Of a stretch of 7,977 bases of DNA, positions 1-5,438 are shown piece by piece. Positions within the stretch are counted from its first letter, which is position 1. The number at the start of each line of letters is the position of its first letter. The position numbers were made by a program, and so were the translations under genes. The notes beneath the pieces were generated by a model. It was given only the letters and a program-made list of their open reading frames with translations, made no database searches and had not been told where the DNA came from. This DNA is from Synergistales bacterium (lineage in GTDB: Bacteria > Synergistota > Synergistia > Synergistales > Aminobacteriaceae), in assembly GCA_026002715.1 (NCBI GenBank), contig BOCC01000099.1:1-7977 (forward strand), written 5' to 3'.

Positions 1-97
1 TGCGGGAAAACCGCAAGTACGGTTCTGTGAGGGGCAGTAGACAATACCTTCACTCAGTAAGTATTGATGAAAGGAGTGTCGAGACTGTCTACTCGAC
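1..97 (+). ncRNA. 3' end of a group II intron (domains V and VI), partial
   Basis: Bases 1-25 match the upper and 3' side of a group II intron domain V: upper stem TGCGG/CCGCA (1-5 with 11-15), a GAAA-type loop, a two-base AG bulge (16-17), then TACGGTTC (18-25), which would pair with a GAGCCGTA lying just outside the window. After a short linker, AGTAGACA (36-43) pairs perfectly with TGTCTACT (86-93), with an inner stem 51-55/74-78, as a domain VI would. The segment ends in CGAC at 94-97, matching the usual ..AY 3' end of these introns. Domain V is the catalytic core of this self-splicing retroelement. The reverse transcriptase and most of the intron would lie upstream of the window. A bulged branch-point A is not obvious, and the exact 3' splice site (about 97) is inferred. 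Confidence 0.68.
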
Positions 98-344
98 GGA
101 TGTGATGTTGCAGGACAGAATTTTGACATATTCGGAAGAAGCGGCGAAAAAAGCGGCGAAAGAAGCGGAACTAAAAGGCATCAAGGAAGGCATCAAGGAA
201 GGCATTGAGAAAGGCATTGAGAAAGGCAGAACCGAAAAGGCTTTTGATATGGCGCGGAAAATGCTATCGCGCGGCATGACGTTGCTGGAAGTCGCCGAGA
301 TTGCTGAATTGCCGATAGATAAGCTCCAAACATTAGTTCCTTGA
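98..344 (+). pseudogene. C-terminal exon of an Rpn-family (PD-(D/E)XK nuclease / putative transposase) gene, interrupted by the intron
   Basis: The reading frame ending in TGA at 342-344 encodes a C-terminal tail typical of the Rpn/TIGR01784 family: a charged Ala/Lys/Glu helix, then GIKEGIKEGIEKGIEK repeats, then the conserved ending helix-turn-helix-like segment (MARKMLSRGMTLLEVAEIAELPIDKLQ). Rpn proteins are nucleases that promote RecA-independent recombination in E. coli; the catalytic domain is N-terminal and is not in this window. A GTG at 27 would give a 105-residue ORF, but bases 27-97 are better explained as intron RNA, so I do not accept that start. If the intron splices, the mRNA may be restored; otherwise the gene is broken. 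The tail resembles the end of the decayed minus-strand Rpn gene at 3474 but is not a close copy. Confidence 0.62.
177..224 (+). repeat. Four 12-bp in-frame tandem repeats
   Basis: Two identical units GGCATCAAGGAA (177-188, 189-200) are followed by two identical units GGCATTGAGAAA (201-212, 213-224). Each encodes a Gly-Ile-charged-charged tetrapeptide in the Rpn-family tail. Units within each pair are exact copies, as expected from recent slippage. Copy-number change would keep the frame and alter only linker length. Confidence 0.9.
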
Positions 345-398
345 TAGTAAACAAGAGTAAACAAGACGTTAAACAGCCTAAAGCATTGCAAAACAGCA

Positions 399-443
399 AA
401 AAGGGAAGCCGCAAACTCGTGGAGCGCGGGAGGCTTCCCTTTT
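399..443 (+). terminator. Rho-independent terminator after the Rpn-family exon
   Basis: AAAAGGGAAGCC (399-410) pairs perfectly over 12 bp with GGCTTCCCTTTT (432-443), with a 21-base loop. The T-run forms the end of the 3' arm, and the A-run on the 5' side gives a T-run on the minus strand, so it could work in both directions. It lies 55 bp after the stop of the Rpn-family frame and separates it from the flagellin. Confidence 0.75.
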
Positions 444-444
444 G

Positions 445-700
445 TACATTCTTGTTAAGCCTGAGATTTTTTTATGAAACGGCCCCGAAAGAAAGAGGCG
501 AAAATATCCCGCAAGGCTAAACTCGGCATTAAGACCTTTTGGAATTGATCAATAATATTCCCATCGTCACGCCAATAACGAAATCCTTATCAGAGGAGAC
601 CGCTCGCACATATTTTCCCCATTTTTAAGAATTTTATGCTACATTATTCAGCAGAGAATATTTTAATCCATTGCACTGACACTCGGAAGGTGGAGTTTCT
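445..700 (+). other. Intergenic leader region upstream of the flagellin
   Basis: About 255 bp without a convincing gene. An ATG at 474 opens a 24-codon basic peptide (stop ends at 548) whose sequence RKAKLGIK looks like the first residues of Rpn-family proteins; it lacks a ribosome binding site and may be a decayed gene start. I see no good sigma-28 (TAAA/GCCGATAA) promoter. TATGCT at 635-640 could be a -10 box but has a poor -35, so the flagellin promoter is left unassigned. The flagellin ribosome binding site AAGGTGGAG lies at 687-695. Confidence 0.4.
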
Positions 701-1231
701 ATGCGTATAAACCACAACATACCGGCGCTCTATGCCTATAACGCTCTGAGCGATACGAACAATCAACTTCAAAAGGCCATCCGCAATCTTTCAACAGGCT
801 TACGTATCAACATGGCCGCCGACGACGCGGCGGGGCTCGCTATATCCGAGAAGATGCGCGGCCAGATTCGCGGCCTCGACCAAGCCTTACGTAACTCTCA
901 AGACGGTATATCTATGATTCAAACAGCCGAGGGCGCTCTTACCGAGGTACACTCTATCCTTCAAAGAATCCGCGAACTCACGATTCAGGCGGCCAATGAT
1001 ACACTTACCGCTACGGACCGTTCTTACATACAAGGCGAAATAGACCAACTCAAAGATGAAATAAACAGAATAGCAAATACAACGCAATTCAATAAAAAAC
1101 TTCTCCTGAGCGGCGACGCTTCCGTTCTATGGTCGAGCGATAAACTCTCGACGTCTGTCATAGTGCGGGGGGGGGGGGCGAAAAAGACCAATTCGGCCAA
1201 AAGATTTCAACTGAGGGAAACTATAAGATAA
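701..1231 (+). CDS. Flagellin, N-terminal part (frame ends early after a poly-G run)
   Basis: This encodes the N-terminal D0/D1 domains of flagellin, the filament subunit exported by the flagellar type III system. Start MRINHNIPALYAYNAL, then LSTGLRIN (30-37), ADDAAGLAISEKMRGQIRGL (40-59) and LQRIRELTIQAAND (87-100), the last being the conserved D1 helix that TLR5 recognises in other flagellins. A good ribosome binding site (AAGGTGGAG, 687-695) sits 5 bases before the ATG. Up to about residue 157 the sequence is normal flagellin; then a run of 12 G (1167-1178) puts the ribosome in the wrong frame, giving about 18 unrelated residues and a stop at 1229-1231. The 176-residue product has no C-terminal D0/D1 and could not form a filament. 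It should be read together with the frame at 1177-3384: one extra G, or two fewer, joins them into one protein of 894 or 893 residues. Confidence 0.93.
   Translation: MRINHNIPALYAYNALSDTNNQLQKAIRNLSTGLRINMAADDAAGLAISEKMRGQIRGLDQALRNSQDGISMIQTAEGALTEVHSILQRIRELTIQAANDTLTATDRSYIQGEIDQLKDEINRIANTTQFNKKLLLSGDASVLWSSDKLSTSVIVRGGGAKKTNSAKRFQLRETIR
1167..1178 (+). repeat. Poly-G run of 12, candidate contingency (phase-variation) locus
   Basis: Twelve consecutive G (1167-1178) lie inside the flagellin gene exactly where two flagellin reading frames meet. Upstream the frame reads ..SVIVRGG; downstream the correct frame reads GEKDQFGQKISTEGNYK. With 12 G the frames do not connect; 13 or 10 G connect them, and 11 G also fails. 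Long G runs change length by slipped-strand mispairing and are the standard on/off switch of phase-variable surface genes in other bacteria. A base-count error in sequencing or assembly would look the same. Confidence 0.85.
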
Positions 1232-3384
1232 ATATAACCGCCGAGCCCGGCGCGGCTCAGGTGCAGAAGAGCAATATTTATGAGGTGTCGCGACCGAAAT
1301 TAGAAGAAGTAGAAGGAATCAGGCGGAACCCGCATGACTTCAGCGGGGCCGATAGGATTAATATCAATACAGGACAGAATACATCCGGCGCCACATCCGG
1401 CACAGGGTGGAATTTTACCAACGGTGTACTGACCATAACCAATGACGGCACATATATAATCGAAGGTACCAACATGCCCACGACAAACCAAGTTGTAGTT
1501 CAATCCGGCGTAACGGCTTATATCCTTTTGTCCGGCGTAAATATCAATACAAGCGCCACTCCTGACACATGCGCGTTTGATATGTTCGGCGCTACCGTCG
1601 ATCTTTATTTGGAGGGGAATAACAATCTGACAAGTGGAGACAGTCGCGCCGGTCTTGAAGTGCGCGACGGCTCTACACTAAACATAACCAGCATGGCGGG
1701 AGATGGTTCGCCTAATGGAACATTAAACGCCAGTGGAGGTTTTTTGGCTGCTGGTATCGGAGGGTGGGGATTCGATCTTTACTCTTTGCGCAATGGACGC
1801 AGCGGGACAATAACCATATACGGAGGAACTATAACAGCCATCGGAGATCAAGGCGGCGCTGGCATTGGAGGCGGTGATACTGGCTATTACGGCGGTATTG
1901 GTAGCCAAGATGGCGGTGGAACGATAACCATTAATGGAGGCATAATTACTGCTATTGGCGGTGGTAGTGGAGGAGCTGGAATCGGCAGCGGGTATTATGC
2001 TGATTATCCTAATAATTACCCTTTTAATCCTAATATCATAAGTGATGATGGTACGGTCATCACAATAAATGGGGGTACAATTACAGCTATTGGCGGTTCT
2101 GTTGTAAACGAAAGTGGCGCTGGCATTGGTGGTGGTGGCCGGAGCAGTAGTGGAACAATAACGATAAACACCAGAGCTAACATCAACGCTACCGCCGGAA
2201 CCAGCGGCACCCCGCCAGCCGAAGCTATTGGTCATGGCGCTTATTCAAACGTAAGCGATGTAACTTACGTATCCACACCTTTGACGTCTACCGTCTACGA
2301 AGATAAATATAACCCCCTCTCCGAAATCATCGAGTTCTATAACGCCAACGGCGTCTTCACAGTCCGTGACCCTCAGACCATCACCATCTACCAAGGCGAC
2401 GGGGAAAGCACGTCCGTCACGCTCTACGGAGACGACACAATGCTTGACGTGTCGAAAAAAATCAACGACGCTATAGCTTTCAGTTTGGAGCAAAGCGTTT
2501 ACGTGAACAACACTAATCAGTTCTGCACAATATCCGACGGAACGGAGAACACGTCGGAATCCGTGTATAAAAAAGTGCCGGTCTACAGCGACACAGTCTA
2601 CAACGACGACGGCACTATAAAGGAACCCTCGGTTCTCATTGGATACAAAACTTACGCCACTCTGCTCGTCCGCAGCGCCATACCCGGCGCGGACGGCGAG
2701 TTACACTTCTCCGGCGACGAAGACGTGCTTCAGGCCCTTGGCCTAAACACAATCCAACAGTCAAGAGAAAGCGAGTTCACCGTAACGGTCTACGACGCCC
2801 ACAACGGCAATATGATAAACTCGCCTCAACAGGTATCCGGCAGCGTAATATACGGAGCCATCACCGACAATATAGACGTGAAGTTCAACCCATTGGCCAA
2901 TATAAACGTGTCATGGAACGAGAATACCAAAAGCTACAACTTCTCCCAAATCTCAGATCCCTACACGACTATAGTTCACATAGCGAACAACGAAACGGTG
3001 TTGCAGGTAGGGGCGAACGAACAGGAAGACCTGACGATACGCTTAGGCAATATGAGCGCGTCAGCTTTGGGGCTTGACGGTATATTGGTTATCTCTCGCG
3101 AAACAGCGGCCCGCGCCATAACGAGACTCGACGCCGCTATTACAAAAGTCTCAAAACAACGCGCGTTACTTGGCGCATACCAGAACAGGTTAGAACACAC
3201 AGTCACCAACCTGACAACAGCATCTACAAACACGACAGCCGCGGAAAGCCGTATCAGAGACGCGGATATGTCTAAAGAGATGCTGAACTTCACGAGACTA
3301 CAGATTCTTATGCAGTCTGGTACGTCTATGCTCGCTCAGGCTAATCAGCTTCCGCAAACCGTCATCGGCCTCATCCGAGGATAG
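1177..3384 (+). CDS. Flagellin, central and C-terminal part with a beta-helix-like insert
   Basis: The frame is open from the G run (1177) to TAG at 3382-3384; the first usual start codon is GTG at 1261, with no ribosome binding site, so it probably depends on the upstream frame. Residue numbers count from 1261. Residues 1-30 (QKSNIYEVSRPKLEEVEG) continue the flagellin fold. Residues about 50-340 form a Gly/Thr/Ile-rich repeated region resembling Cthe_2159-type beta-helix carbohydrate-binding domains. Residues 353-410 (FYNANGVFTVRD..TITIYQGDGES..DDTMLDVSKKINDAI) are a flagellin outer-domain module. The last 95 residues are the C-terminal D1/D0 helices (RAITRLDAAITKVSKQRALL, ESRIRDADMSKEM, and a tail ending PQTVIGLIRG). 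The joined protein, about 894 residues, is far longer than the usual 270-500. Two cysteines (104 and 422) are unusual for a flagellin. A hairpin terminator follows at 3435-3465. Confidence 0.88.
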   Translation, partial: GEKDQFGQKISTEGNYKINITAEPGAAQVQKSNIYEVSRPKLEEVEGIRRNPHDFSGADRININTGQNTSGATSGTGWNFTNGVLTITNDGTYIIEGTNMPTTNQVVVQSGVTAYILLSGVNINTSATPDTCAFDMFGATVDLYLEGNNNLTSGDSRAGLEVRDGSTLNITSMAGDGSPNGTLNASGGFLAAGIGGWGFDLYSLRNGRSGTITIYGGTITAIGDQGGAGIGGGDTGYYGGIGSQDGGGTITINGGIITAIGGGSGGAGIGSGYYADYPNNYPFNPNIISDDGTVITINGGTITAIGGSVVNESGAGIGGGGRSSSGTITINTRANINATAGTSGTPPAEAIGHGAYSNVSDVTYVSTPLTSTVYEDKYNPLSEIIEFYNANGVFTVRDPQTITIYQGDGESTSVTLYGDDTMLDVSKKINDAIAFSLEQSVYVNNTNQFCTISDGTENTSESVYKKVPVYSDTVYNDDGTIKEPSVLIGYKTYATLLVRSAIPGADGELHFSGDEDVLQALGLNTIQQSRESEFTVTVYDAHNGNMINSPQQVSGSVIYGAITDNIDVKFNPLANINVSWNENTKSYNFSQISDPYTTIVHIANNETVLQVGANEQEDLTIRLGNMSASALGLDGILVISRETAARAITRLDAAITKVSKQRALLGAYQNRLEHTVTNLTTASTNTTAAESRIRDADMSKEMLNFTRLQILMQSGTSMLAQANQLPQTVIGLIRG
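1801..2241 (+). repeat. Glycine-rich degenerate protein repeats within the flagellin
   Basis: At least four imperfect units of about 25-31 residues share the pattern GTITI-x-GGTITAIGG..GAGIGGG: 1801-1875, 1915-1992, 2050-2139 and a divergent one at 2152-2241. A weaker earlier copy lies at about 1666-1770 (DGSTLNITS..AAGIGGWG). Spacers between units contain Tyr- and Asn-rich loops. The pattern of short beta strands with Gly turns fits a parallel beta-helix, as in surface adhesins. The DNA copies share runs such as ATAACAGC/ATTACAGC plus CATCGG/TATTGGCGG but have diverged, so this is an old repeat. Confidence 0.8.
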
Positions 3385-3434
3385 CTGCAAAGGATCAAAG
3401 AGACGCCGTTATCGGGATAAAAATATTTATGAAC

Positions 3435-3465
3435 ATGGCTCTATCCGTTATGTGGATAGAGCCAT
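3435..3465 (+). terminator. Hairpin terminator after the flagellin
   Basis: ATGGCTCTATCC (3435-3446) pairs perfectly over 12 bp with GGATAGAGCCAT (3454-3465) around a 7-base loop. The following TGTGTTTATTAT is only moderately T-rich; on the other strand the hairpin is followed by GTTCATAAATATTTTT. It lies between the flagellin and the convergent Rpn remnant and may serve both. Confidence 0.68.
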
Positions 3466-3473
3466 TGTGTTTA

Positions 3474-4315
3474 TTATCCACAGCTGTCACGTATCTCTTT
3501 CTCGGAAAGACCGCTAACTTTTACGATCCTGTCTATCTCAATCCCCATTTTTAGCATTTCCAGCGCCATTTCCCGTTTGACTTGCTCAGCTCTTTCCGCT
3601 CTTACTCTCTCTTGCTCTGTTTTTTCTCTCTCCTGCTCCAATAAAAACTCATAGGTGTGTTCGTCGCTGTAGAGATCCAACAGGTATTTCTGATACTTAA
3701 AATAAAGCTCTCGCTTCCGCTCGTCGGCCCAAAAGGCCAACTCAACGTCCCTTGCCATCGACAGGACTCTGTCCTCCGCTATTACCTTTTCCATTCGCGC
3801 ACTCTCCTCGTTGCAGAAATACAATAACCATCGTTCAAGTCCTGTCCGGGGGTGATTAGTTTCGGTCGAACGCCAGAAGGCAAATCGTTATCGTGGGTTT
3901 TATCTGCGTGTAGACTTCCTTGCTGCCCATCGGAAGTTTCAGCGCATGGCGCTTTGCCCAATAATAAGGCCCGCGTTTCCTGAAGTCGTGCCTATTGATA
4001 ATCTGCACCTCAACGTCCACAGTGCGTCCATCTGTGAGTTTAGCGGAAACGTCGAGAATGGAGAGCTTAGTTTTCGAATTTCCCCCATGAAGATCGCCGG
4101 GGATGAGTTCCAGATCGACAATACTGTCATCGCCCTCAAAGAGAAGAGCCGCGTTGATAAACGCGATCAGGAACAGTTTGCTCCCCCCTCCGGCAAGAAG
4201 GTACCGCGCAAAGCGGTCGCCTGAGTCTATTGATTCGGCCGTCGCCTACGTTGATAATCTTGAACGTCACGTCGCTACGCATGATGTCTTGAATATCCTC
4301 CTCTGTCCGGTATAA
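3474..4315 (-). pseudogene. Decayed Rpn-family (PD-(D/E)XK nuclease / putative transposase) gene in three frames
   Basis: Three minus-strand pieces in three different frames spell one Rpn-family protein. Piece 1 (about 4312 down to 4250) reads TEEDIQDIMRSDVTFKII. Piece 2 (4245 to 3859, 129 open codons, TAA at 3858-3856) reads LFLIAFINAAL..DSIVDLELIPGD, then LSILDVSAKLTDGRTVDVEVQ, which holds the D...ExQ-type catalytic core of the PD-(D/E)XK fold, then RHDFRKRGPYYWAKRHA and ends AFDRN. Piece 3 (from about 3840 to 3474) reads LERWLLYFCNEESARMEKV, a Glu/Arg coiled helix of about 30 residues and the conserved tail ALEMLKMGIEIDRIVKVSGLSEKEI. From memory of the family, some 40 residues normally separate AFDRN from LERWLLYF, so there is also an internal deletion. 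The 116-residue ORF 3474-3824 is only its C-terminal part and starts with a TTG that lacks a clear ribosome binding site. Confidence 0.82.
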
Positions 4316-4365
4316 GCATATTATACACAAAACCGGATAGTCCTTTCGTAGGGGCGACCGCCCCC

Positions 4366-4506
4366 GGTCGCCCGTCTTTAATTTCTGGTCGCCCGTCTTT
4401 AATTTCTGGTCGCCCGTCTTTAATTTCTGGTCGCCCGTCTTTAATTCCCTGTCGCCCGTCTCTTTTTGTCGGTCGCCCGTCTTTAATTCCCTGTCGCCCG
4501 TCTTAA
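4366..4506. repeat. 21-bp tandem repeat array, about 6.7 copies
   Basis: The unit is GGTCGCCCGTCTTTAATTTC plus T. Units start at 4366, 4387, 4408, 4429, 4450, 4471 and 4492 (last one partial). The first three are identical; the next four vary at the 3' end (AATTCCC, or CTCTTTTTGTC in the fifth) and two begin TG instead of GG. Every copy keeps the core GTCGCCCGTCT. The core also occurs in inverted form at 4556-4562 and as a loose copy at 4590-4596. Because 21 is a multiple of three, the minus strand reads as an open heptapeptide repeat (KTGDQKL), which I regard as incidental. Confidence 0.92.
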
Positions 4507-4535
4507 TTGAGGTTGGTCCGCCCACATCCATAACG

Positions 4536-4551
4536 CTTGGTGTCCACCAAG
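4536..4551. repeat. Small inverted repeat inside the MITE-like element
   Basis: CTTGGTG (4536-4542) and CACCAAG (4545-4551) form a short perfect hairpin with no T-run on either side. It lies between the 21-bp array and the right inverted repeat. A terminator role for the minus-strand peroxiredoxin-like gene ending at 4605 is possible but unsupported. Confidence 0.4.
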
Positions 4552-4604
4552 AACCGGGCGACCGAGGGTATATCGCCCCTGCGATTCTCGTTCGCCCGTA
4601 TAAA

Positions 4605-5183
4605 TTAAAGGTATTTCAAAATATCCTCGACGCTCGGCACGTCCACTATGTCTTTTGAGTAATGGGCGAGCAGCATATTTTGATTTTCATCTAAGACGAA
4701 TACCGCCGGGAGCTGCTGTTCGTTGCCCTCGTAGAGGCCGTGCGTGATGCCGAGAGCGCTGGCTTCGGCTATGCGTTTCTCGAACAGCTCTGAGCGCGTC
4801 CAGTTCCCCGGCAGGCTTTTTATAAAATATCCAAGGGGCGCGTATCCTACGTCAAACAGGCGGTAGAGCTCTCCGCCCGGGTCGCATATAAGCTCAAAAG
4901 CTATATCTTCTTGTTTGAGCGCGTCCCGCATAGTCTCCGGCGCGCTTTGAAGCAAGACGTAAAGCCGAGCGCCGAGCGAGCTGATCTTTCCGCTCTCCGC
5001 GACAATATCCCTAAACTCCAACTGAGTCACCCTGCAACCATAGTAGCGAAGAAAAAACAAAACCTTCTTTTGCCCTTTGCTGTCAGAATAAAAATTTTTT
5101 TTCTCGCCTTCGCTTCCGCCGCCCCATGGATTTATAAAATTGAAGTCGGGCGCTTTGCTTCCCGTCTGGTAACGTTCCGACAT
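4605..5183 (-). CDS. AhpC/TSA-family peroxiredoxin-like protein
   Basis: A 192-residue thioredoxin-fold protein related to peroxiredoxins, which reduce peroxides in the cytoplasm with a reactive cysteine. The start SERYQTGSKAPDFNF is the usual Prx entry (G..APDF). The peroxidatic position is C50 in VLFFLRYYGCRVTQLEF, matching the ..RyfgCpfC.. site of PRX-like proteins but with Thr at the position where a CxxC second cysteine often sits. The only other cysteine is C100 (ELICDPGGELYRLF), so resolution would need C100 or an external thiol. Near the C terminus PAVFVLDENQNM is the typical beta-strand and hairpin. No signal peptide is visible. The start is supported by AAAGGGGAGG (5191-5200) 7 bases upstream. 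It is transcribed divergently from the amidohydrolase operon. The exact substrate is unknown; a redox or oxygen-stress role in an anaerobe is inferred. Confidence 0.82.
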   Translation of the reverse strand: MSERYQTGSKAPDFNFINPWGGGSEGEKKNFYSDSKGQKKVLFFLRYYGCRVTQLEFRDIVAESGKISSLGARLYVLLQSAPETMRDALKQEDIAFELICDPGGELYRLFDVGYAPLGYFIKSLPGNWTRSELFEKRIAEASALGITHGLYEGNEQQLPAVFVLDENQNMLLAHYSKDIVDVPSVEDILKYL

Positions 5184-5356
5184 AAAACAACCTCCCCTTT
5201 CCGGCCTTAATTCTGAAAAAGACCGCCGAGTGTTACAATGATGTCCGTATCATAGCCGAAAAACCAAATAAATTCTATAAATCAGAACTTCGATGTATCG
5301 CCAAAATATTTAGATATTTAAAGATATTCGGTTGTAAAATAACTCTCGGCACAATT

Positions 5357-5371
5357 TATTATCCTGATAAT
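5357..5371 (+). promoter_or_regulatory. Possible promoter -10 with overlapping palindromic operator
   Basis: TTGTAA (5333-5338) and TATTAT (5357-5362), 18 bases apart, could form a sigma-70 promoter for the amidohydrolase operon. The perfect palindrome ATTATC-CT-GATAAT (5358-5371) overlaps that -10, and a second GATAAT follows at 5375-5380. This is where a repressor would sit. ATCCTGA also occurs three times nearby (5361, 5387, 5396). The region is AT-rich, so chance is a real possibility. Confidence 0.35.
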
Positions 5372-5438
5372 TATGATAATCTTGAAATCCTGACAATCCT
5401 GATCTTTGTCCGCATATATTTAAAAGGAGCTGACGAGC

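Larger units (their letters stand above)
4347..4583. mobile_element. MITE-like element with terminal inverted repeats
   Basis: The left end cgtaggggcga (4347-4357) and right end tcgcccctgcg (4573-4583) are inverted repeats matching at 10 of 11 bases, bounding 237 bp with no transposase. The left end also forms a tight hairpin, GGGCGACCG (4352-4360) with CGGTCGCCC (4365-4373). Ends beginning GTAGGGGCG followed by short GGTCGCCC-type palindromes are common in small non-coding repeats of many bacterial genomes. No target-site duplication is evident. The element lies just upstream of the decayed Rpn gene. Boundaries are inferred from the inverted repeats only. Confidence 0.55.

Noticed and set aside
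27..97. GTG-initiated extension of the Rpn-tail ORF (105 residues from 27)
   Set aside because: These bases form domain V/VI-like hairpins of a group II intron, and the translated residues do not look like Rpn sequence.
635..640. TATGCT as the flagellin -10 box
   Set aside because: The -35 region at the right distance is poor and no sigma-28 pattern is present, so it is not called.
1723..2235. 170-residue minus-strand ORF antisense to the flagellin
   Set aside because: It is low-complexity Ser/Ala/Thr sequence, the mirror of the Gly-rich repeat on the coding strand, with no ribosome binding site.
3946..4224. Plus-strand 92-residue ORF
   Set aside because: It is antisense to the recognisable Rpn nuclease core on the minus strand and has no family features.
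4366..4506. CRISPR array
   Set aside because: The 21-bp units are directly adjacent with no unique spacers, and no cas gene is near.
4136..4531. Minus-strand ORF with KTGDQKL heptapeptide repeats
   Set aside because: The repeats come from the 21-bp DNA array (a multiple of three), and the rest of the frame includes the decayed start of the Rpn gene and its frameshifted read-through.
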